A DNA stretch of 27,916 bases, from the NCBI GenBank assembly GCA_018362935.1, contig JAHALQ010000017.1, positions 1-27,916 of the forward strand. The letters are read 5' to 3'. Below are positions 22,806 through 27,916 of the stretch, piece after piece. How positions within the stretch are numbered: the stretch's first letter is position 1; each line of letters opens with the position of its first letter. The notes beneath the pieces are model-generated. The model did not search any database. It was not told the DNA's origin and worked only from the letters and a program-made list of their open reading frames with translations. This DNA comes from Pseudomonadota bacterium. Lineage in GTDB: Bacteria; Pseudomonadota; Alphaproteobacteria; RF32; CAG-239. The translations under genes were made by a program, and so were the position numbers.

Positions 22806-23628
22806 TTTGCAAAAATGTAAGTATAGGAAGTTTTATTTTATTGACTTTTTTATATTGATTATCGGAATGGTTTTATCTATTTCTGCTAGTTTCTATGCTA
22901 TTTCTTTATATTTAGTTCTGTATCTTTTTCCGTTGTTGCTGTCTTTTAAATATTCCTGGCAAATTATTAATAGAATATTACTTTCAATACTTATTTGGCT
23001 AGTAGTTAATGTTCATATTTTGTTGATAGAAGATAAGATTGTCAGTATTGAAAATTCAGACTATATCGTTGCTATAGTTAATACGCTAGTTATTAGTTGG
23101 GTTAATATATTCATTTATTCTTATTTTTCTTATGTACTTTGGGGGATAATAAAGAAAAAATGGAATGAAAGATTAGCTCGATTTTCGATTATAGTGACAA
23201 TCTTTGTCAATTTTCTTACAGCTATTTTTTTATATGAGAGAATAGCGATATCTTCTTATATTTTTATGTTGTTTTTTGCAGGGTTGTATGTGTTTTTGCT
23301 TGGTCGATTAATTACAAAAGATTTTGCTATATATATAAACTTTATGTTTTCAGTTTCTTCAATTGCCACCATTATTACCGGAGTTGTAATTATATTTTTT
23401 ATCATTCGGCAATTTATTAATCCCGAAAATGGAATGAGAATGGGTGGCGCATTATCATTAACCTTTTTAAATTACTTTCAAATAACATCTTTAAGTTCAT
23501 GTTTTCAGTATTTGCATCCCACAATAAAGCGTTGGAGCAGAATGCGTTTATACGGTTTTTTGCTGTTTTTGTTGATGAGTGTGGGGATAGTTTTTCAATT
23601 TTTGCGTCTTAATTTTTTAATATACTAA
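22795..23628 (+). CDS. polytopic membrane protein preceding the RTX gene (cassette gene 5)
   Basis: A 277-residue, highly hydrophobic protein with about eight possible membrane segments, mostly Ile/Leu/Phe-rich, joined by short basic loops (K-K-K-W-N-E-R near 120). No family is recognised. I placed the start at the TTG at 22795 because GGAGG sits 5 nt upstream (22785-22789); an in-frame ATG at 22774 has no ribosome site. The start overlaps the end of the frame-broken fragment, so either the gene is translationally coupled to it or it is the larger piece of a frameshifted paralogue. The stop is 25 nt before the RTX start codon, so it probably shares a transcript with the RTX gene. Confidence 0.6.
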   Translation: MLGSLQKCKYRKFYFIDFFILIIGMVLSISASFYAISLYLVLYLFPLLLSFKYSWQIINRILLSILIWLVVNVHILLIEDKIVSIENSDYIVAIVNTLVISWVNIFIYSYFSYVLWGIIKKKWNERLARFSIIVTIFVNFLTAIFLYERIAISSYIFMLFFAGLYVFLLGRLITKDFAIYINFMFSVSSIATIITGVVIIFFIIRQFINPENGMRMGGALSLTFLNYFQITSLSSCFQYLHPTIKRWSRMRLYGFLLFLLMSVGIVFQFLRLNFLIY

Positions 23629-23653
23629 CCTAATTGTACTAAGGAGGACTAAT

Positions 23654-26600
23654 ATGACAGATATATCGTATAAATTAGTAATTTTTTCAAGAGATGTAGA
23701 AATACCTCTTTTGCCAGATGGAAAACATTCTGGCTATGGCTTGGTGAAATATGAGGACGGTGTTCCGGTATCTATGAAAAGCGTTGAGGTATCAGCCTCA
23801 TCTACTTTTGGGACAATGAATTTTGTCAGCAGTGGTGATACAGGCAGCGGCAGCAGTGATGGATGGATTCCTCTTAATTCCAGTTTATCAACTAATGGTA
23901 ATATTGTTCCTTCCAGAGTTTATGAAGATGGAGCATGGCGTGATACAACCCCTGAATGGGTGGCAGATAAAGGATATAAAACTGTTCCGTTGAAAGACAG
24001 CAATAATCAGGATTTTACAAACCCTGAAGATTTATTTCGGAAAATACAGAATAATGCCGATATATTAGATGATGCCGGGGTGTCCTATGATCCGGTTAAT
24101 CAAAATTGCAATACATGGACGAGATATATTGCGGATAAATTTTTAAACGGCGCAGATGTTTTTGGGCAGCTTAATGCAAGCGGTTGGAATCCTTATATTG
24201 GAGGAAATTTGCCGTTTCCTTTCATTGGCAGTGAAATATACAATCCTGCTATGCCTGGCTTATATCCTTTCGCATTGGCTGATTATTGGAAAGATAAGGC
24301 AATTATTGTGGAGGCTGAAAAATTACAAGTCGTACTTGATGAACACAAAATTTATTATCGAAGCGTAAAAGCTACCATAGTTATAAATTTACAGAATGTA
24401 AAAATGATAGTATCATATAATGGTATTGAATATGATATCATTACTCCGATTTCCCGTGATAATGTTACTCCAGAAATAATTGACAGAGTTAAAGAAAATT
24501 ATAATACGGCTTCGACGACCCAGTCGCCCTTGGCGATTGATTTGGACGGGGACGGCGTGGAAACGGTCGGGACTGATTCAAGGGTCTTTTTTGACCATGA
24601 CGGCAACGGTTTTGCCGAGAACACCGGGTGGATCGGCAAAGACGACGGAATACTGGTCAGGGACATCAACAACAACGGACAAGTTGACAGCGGAGCGGAG
24701 TTATTTGGGAATAACTCCGCTTTGTCTACCGGCCAAAAGGCGGCCAACGGTTTTGAAGCGCTGAAAGATTTGGACTCTAATCATGACGGCGTGTTTAACA
24801 ATCAGGATGCCGCTTGGAACGAGGTTAAAGTCTGGAAAGACGCCAATCAGGACGGCGATGTTGATACCGGCGAGCTGATGACCCTTGAACAAGCCGGTAT
24901 TGCGGGGATTAATCTGTCGTATAATCAGCAAAACACAACCGATGCAAACGGCAACACCCATGCGCAGGTCGGCACAATCATCAAAACCGACGGCACCAGC
25001 GGAACGGTGACCGACGTTTGGTTTGACGCCGATTATGCCAATACCATTGACAAAACGGAAGTGACAATTCCCGATGATATTAAGGCTTTGCCCGAGGTCG
25101 AAGGGTTCGGCAATGTTCATTCGCTGCAGGCCGCCATGGCTCTTGACAGCAGCGGTGCGCTCAAAACATTAGTGCAGCAGTTTATGGCCGAAACCGATAT
25201 TGTCGCGCGCGACGCGATTTTGAACAATCTTATTTATCACTGGGCGGGCGTGCAGGATATGGACCCCAACGGCCGCGACCCGACACAGGTTTACGGCAAA
25301 GTTATCGACGATACCCGCAAGGTTGAGGCTTTGGAAGAGTTTCTCGGCGAAGATTATCTCGGAACATGGTGCTGGGGCGAACGCGACCCCAATCCGCACG
25401 GTCAGGCTGCGCCGCTGTTGCTCAAGGCTTTTGACGATTTGAAAGAGTATGTCAACCAACAGTTGCTGTCGCAATCGCATTATAAAACTTTGCTCGAAAG
25501 CATCCAGCTGACTTATGATGACCAGACCGAAACCTGGTCGGCAAATGTCGATGGTGCCGTAGCGGCTCTGCGCACGTTGTATAATCAGGATAATGCCGGC
25601 GGACTGGCTGTTTTACAGGAATTTGCAAAATTGGTTTCAACTTATGGTAATATGGGAACGGTTGTTATTGATGCTTTCCGCGCGCAAGGAAATGTCGAAG
25701 GTTCAAGTTTTGACACAGAATTAACGAATTTTGCCCTTGTCAATTATAGCGGAACATCCGGCAATGACACGATTGAGGGTGATGACGGCGCGAATTATCT
25801 GCTCGGGCAGGGCGGCAATGACCGTTTGTTCGGCAACGGCGGAAACGATATTTTAATCGGCGGCTCCGGAGATGATTATCTGAACGGCGGCAACGGAGCA
25901 GATACGTATCGTTTTGAGGCAGGTTTCGGTAATGATACGCTTGATAATAATGATGATAACGCCTCGGCGGATGAGCCGGACGTGGTGGAATTCGGCGAAG
26001 GAATTTTTAAAGAAAACGTGTCAATTGAAAGACAGGGCTTTGATTTGATTCTCCGGGTTTCTTATGATGCAGACGAGAACGGCTATGTCCGCGCAGATGA
26101 CACTTTGCGGATTTACAGTTATTTTAACCAGCAGGGAACTACGGCGGCAACGGTTAATTCTATCAAATTTGCCGATGGAACCAGCTGGGATTATAATTAT
26201 GTCATCGCAAATTGGAACAGTGTGCCGGGCGCCGGCGGCGGTGTTACGCTTGAGGGCGACCGCTATGACAATACTATGAACGGAACGGCGTATGATGATA
26301 TTTTTATCGGCCATGCGGGCGTGGACACGATTAACGGCAAAGCCGGAAACGACCGGATTATGGGCGGCCGGGATGATGATAATTTAAACGGCGGTGACGG
26401 TGATGATATTTATATTTGGAATCTGGGCGACGGGATGGATACTATCAATGATTCCGGCAATCACGACCGAATTTCCTTTGGCAGCGGCATCACATATGAG
26501 GATTTGAAATTCCGGCAGGAAGGAAATAATCTGCGGATTATTGTTAAAAACGACGAAACGCAGGGCATGCTGATTGTTAATTTCTTTTATAGAGACAGTT

Positions 26601-27916
26601 ACCAGATTGAGGAACTCTATTTTTATGACGGCAAGCTGGTCAATTTGACGGAAGCGCCGCTGGTTTTGCAGCAGTTTAACACAGCGGAAACAATAGAGTT
26701 GACGAATAACGGCGATACGGTCTATGGCAACGGCGGTTTTGACACGATTAACGGCGGTTCCGGAAATGACACGATTGTCGGCGGCAAAGGCAATGACAGT
26801 CTTAGCGGCAGTTACGGTAATGATACTTATATCTGGAATCTCGGCGACGGAATGGATACGATATCCGACAATGAAGGTGAAAATGTTATTCAGTTAGGCG
26901 GCGGAATATCCTTAAGCGATTTGACTTTCAGCAGAAATGTAAATAATCTTAATATTATTGTCAATGGAGAAGAAAATCAGGGAATAACGATTGCCAATTA
27001 TTTTATCAGAAACGATCGTCAGAAATACACATTAAATTTTGCCGACGGCAGCAGCGTAAATTTAGCACAGGTTGGTTTAACGCTGCAACAGGGTGATAGC
27101 GACGACAATATCAGTACAATGGATTATGACGATGTCATCTACGGTAACGGCGGTAATGACACAATATATAGTAACGGAGGCAATGATATAATAATCGGCG
27201 GCAAAGGTAATGACGTTTTGTACGGGAGTTACGGTAATGATACTTATATCTGGAATCTCGGCGACGGTATGGATACGATATCCGACAATGAGGGCGAAAA
27301 TGTTATTCAGTTAGGCGGCGGAATATCCTTGAGCAATTTGACTTTCAGCAGAGATGTGAATAATCTTAATATTATTGTCAATGGAGAAGAAAATCAGGGA
27401 ATAACGATTGCCAATTATTTTATCAGAAACGATCGTCAGAAATACACATTAAAATTTGCCGACGGCAGCAGCGTAAATTTAGCACAGGTTGGTTTAACGC
27501 TGCAACAGGGAGATAGCGACGACAATATCAGTACAATGGATTATGACGATGTCATCTACGGTAACGGCGGTAATGACACAATATACAGTAACGGAGGCAA
27601 TGATATAATAATCGGCGGTAAGGGTAATGACGTTTTGTACGGGAGTTACGGTAATGATACTTATATCTGGAATCTCGGTGACGGCTTGGATACGATATCT
27701 GATAATGAAGGTGAGAATGTCATTCAGTTAGGCGACGGAATATCCTTGAGCGATTTGACTTTCAGCAGGGATGTAAATAATCTGGTTATTGTAGTTAAAG
27801 GAGAAGAAAATCAGGGAATAATAATTGCCGATTATTTTACCAGCAGCAGTCGTCAAAAACAGACCATAGAATTTGCCGACGGCAGCAACGTGAACTTAGC
27901 ACAGGTTGGTTTAACG
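23654..27916 (+). CDS. giant RTX calcium-binding protein, C terminus beyond the window
   Basis: At least 1421 residues, open to the right edge. A consensus AAGGAGG lies 7 nt before the ATG. No signal peptide is present, as expected for a type I substrate with a C-terminal signal. Residues 1-285 are AT-rich-encoded and unrecognised, with His25 and a Cys152 motif (Q-N-C-N-T-W). Residues ~290-420 carry five calcium-loop motifs (D-L-D-G-D-G-V-E, D-H-D-G-N-G-F, D-I-N-N-N-G-Q-V-D, D-S-N-H-D-G-V and D-A-N-Q-D-G-D-V-D) known from large RTX proteins. Residues ~480-690 form a helical region also seen in such proteins. RTX nonapeptides (G-G-x-G-N-D-x-L) begin near 698 and alternate with haemolysin-type calcium-binding-related domains, ending in 139-residue tandem repeats. 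It is the evident substrate of hlyBD. Whether it is toxin, enzyme or adhesin is open. Confidence 0.88.
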   Translation, partial: MTDISYKLVIFSRDVEIPLLPDGKHSGYGLVKYEDGVPVSMKSVEVSASSTFGTMNFVSSGDTGSGSSDGWIPLNSSLSTNGNIVPSRVYEDGAWRDTTPEWVADKGYKTVPLKDSNNQDFTNPEDLFRKIQNNADILDDAGVSYDPVNQNCNTWTRYIADKFLNGADVFGQLNASGWNPYIGGNLPFPFIGSEIYNPAMPGLYPFALADYWKDKAIIVEAEKLQVVLDEHKIYYRSVKATIVINLQNVKMIVSYNGIEYDIITPISRDNVTPEIIDRVKENYNTASTTQSPLAIDLDGDGVETVGTDSRVFFDHDGNGFAENTGWIGKDDGILVRDINNNGQVDSGAELFGNNSALSTGQKAANGFEALKDLDSNHDGVFNNQDAAWNEVKVWKDANQDGDVDTGELMTLEQAGIAGINLSYNQQNTTDANGNTHAQVGTIIKTDGTSGTVTDVWFDADYANTIDKTEVTIPDDIKALPEVEGFGNVHSLQAAMALDSSGALKTLVQQFMAETDIVARDAILNNLIYHWAGVQDMDPNGRDPTQVYGKVIDDTRKVEALEEFLGEDYLGTWCWGERDPNPHGQAAPLLLKAFDDLKEYVNQQLLSQSHYKTLLESIQLTYDDQTETWSANVDGAVAALRTLYNQDNAGGLAVLQEFAKLVSTYGNMGTVVIDAFRAQGNVEGSSFDTELTNFALVNYSGTSGNDTIEGDDGANYLLGQGGNDRLFGNGGNDILIGGSGDDYLNGGNGADTYRFEAGFGNDTLDNNDDNASADEPDVVEFGEGIFKENVSIERQGFDLILRVSYDADENGYVRADDTLRIYSYFNQQGTTAATVNSIKFADGTSWDYNYVIANWNSVPGAGGGVTLEGDRYDNTMNGTAYDDIFIGHAGVDTINGKAGNDRIMGGRDDDNLNGGDGDDIYIWNLGDGMDTINDSGNHDRISFGSGITYEDLKFRQEGNNLRIIVKNDETQGMLIVNFFYRDSYQIEELYFYDGKLVNLTEAPLVLQQFNTAETIELTNNGDTVYGNGGFDTINGGSGNDTIVGGKGNDSLSGSYGNDTYIWNLGDGMDTISDNEGENVIQLGGGISLSDLTFSRNVNNLNIIVNGEENQGITIANYFIRNDRQKYTLNFADGSSVNLAQVGLTLQQGDSDDNISTMDYDDVIYGNGGNDTIYSNGGNDIIIGGKGNDVLYGSYGNDTYIWNLGDGMDTISDNEGENVIQLGGGISLSNLTFSRDVNNLNIIVNGEENQGITIANYFIRNDRQKYTLKFADGSSVNLAQVGLTLQQGDSDDNISTMDYDDVIYGNGGNDTIYSNGGNDIIIGGKGNDVLYGSYGNDTYIWNLGDGLDTISDNEGENVIQLGDGISLSDLTFSRDVNNLVIVVKGEENQGIIIADYFTSSSRQKQTIEFADGSNVNLAQVGLT
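26394..27916 (+). repeat. 417-bp tandem repeats inside the RTX gene
   Basis: Units begin at 26394, 26811, 27228 and 27645 (cut by the window edge), each exactly 417 bp or 139 codons. Each encodes N/D-D-T/I-Y-I-W-N-L-G-D-G-x-D-T-I, a G-I-x-x-x-D-L-x-F strand region, and RTX nonapeptides (Y-G-N-G-G-N-D-T-I). The units starting at 26811 and 27228 differ at only about a dozen bases by eye, whereas the 26394 unit is clearly diverged. This implies recent duplication or gene conversion. Confidence 0.85.

Larger units (their letters stand above)
19005..24505. other. AT-rich cassette, likely horizontally acquired or fast-exchanging
   Basis: From just after the hlyBD promoter to about codon 285 of the RTX gene the sequence is visibly poorer in G+C than the flanks, with codon choice dominated by A/T-ending triplets and many poly-T stretches. 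All its genes point toward the RTX gene. No transposase, integrase, tRNA edge or flanking repeat is visible, so exchange by homologous recombination between conserved flanks (hlyBD and the RTX carrier) is the most natural reading. Confidence 0.6.

Noticed and set aside
19005..24505. Prophage or transposon as the source of the AT-rich cassette
   Set aside because: No integrase, transposase, terminal inverted repeats, target duplications or tRNA attachment site is visible.
24701..25120. Minus-strand open frames within the RTX gene
   Set aside because: They are antisense to the conserved calcium-loop region, whose plus-strand translation is clearly a known type of protein.
26394..27916. CRISPR-like or other non-coding repeat array
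   Set aside because: The repeats are 417 bp, in frame and encode RTX units without spacers.

Overview
The window looks like a chromosomal piece of an alphaproteobacterium of moderate GC. The order ftsE-ftsX-DUF218-plsC-DUF2125, the divergent MJ0042 zinc-ribbon/DUF3426 gene beside ftsE, and xseB-ispA are typical of that class, and DUF2125 is known mainly from it. An uncultured host-associated or Rhodospirillales-like lineage is possible, but that is inference.

Positions 1-15,300 are mostly housekeeping. They hold tadA (tRNA A34 deamination), an rluB-like pseudouridine synthase and rsmD (rRNA modification), a tightly packed minus-strand ftsE-ftsX-DUF218-plsC-DUF2125 operon (division and envelope), a zinc-ribbon/DUF3426 membrane protein, xseB-ispA (DNA repair and isoprenoids), an ArsR-type regulator, rnd (RNase D), an unrecognised 201-aa protein, aspS, a GNAT acetyltransferase, a dapE-like M20 peptidase, and two small proteins (one single-TM, one coiled-coil). 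Two regulatory spots stand out. One is a symmetric back-to-back promoter between dapE and the GNAT gene. It also starts a transcript of about 155 nt that ends at an intrinsic terminator just before the GNAT start codon. The other is a perfect 11-bp inverted repeat over the promoter of the gene that leaves the left edge.

Positions 15,300-27,916 form a type I secretion locus. On the minus strand lie an HlyB-type ABC exporter with a degenerate C39-like domain and an HlyD-type adaptor, driven by a near-consensus promoter. Divergent from them is a strikingly AT-rich cassette of polytopic membrane proteins and a signal-peptide-bearing ankyrin-repeat protein. It leads directly into a giant RTX protein that runs off the window (at least 1421 residues).

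The first ~285 residues of the RTX protein are written in the same AT-rich DNA as the cassette. At about 24,505 the composition and codon use switch to the genome style, where conserved calcium-loop and RTX modules begin. I read this as a modular exported protein: a replaceable N-terminal domain, with a Cys motif resembling papain-like/NlpC folds, on a conserved RTX carrier, preceded by cargo genes that could give self-protection. Two cassette membrane proteins share an exactly spaced N-terminal motif, so they look like paralogues. The RTX part contains 417-bp tandem units, two of them nearly identical in DNA.
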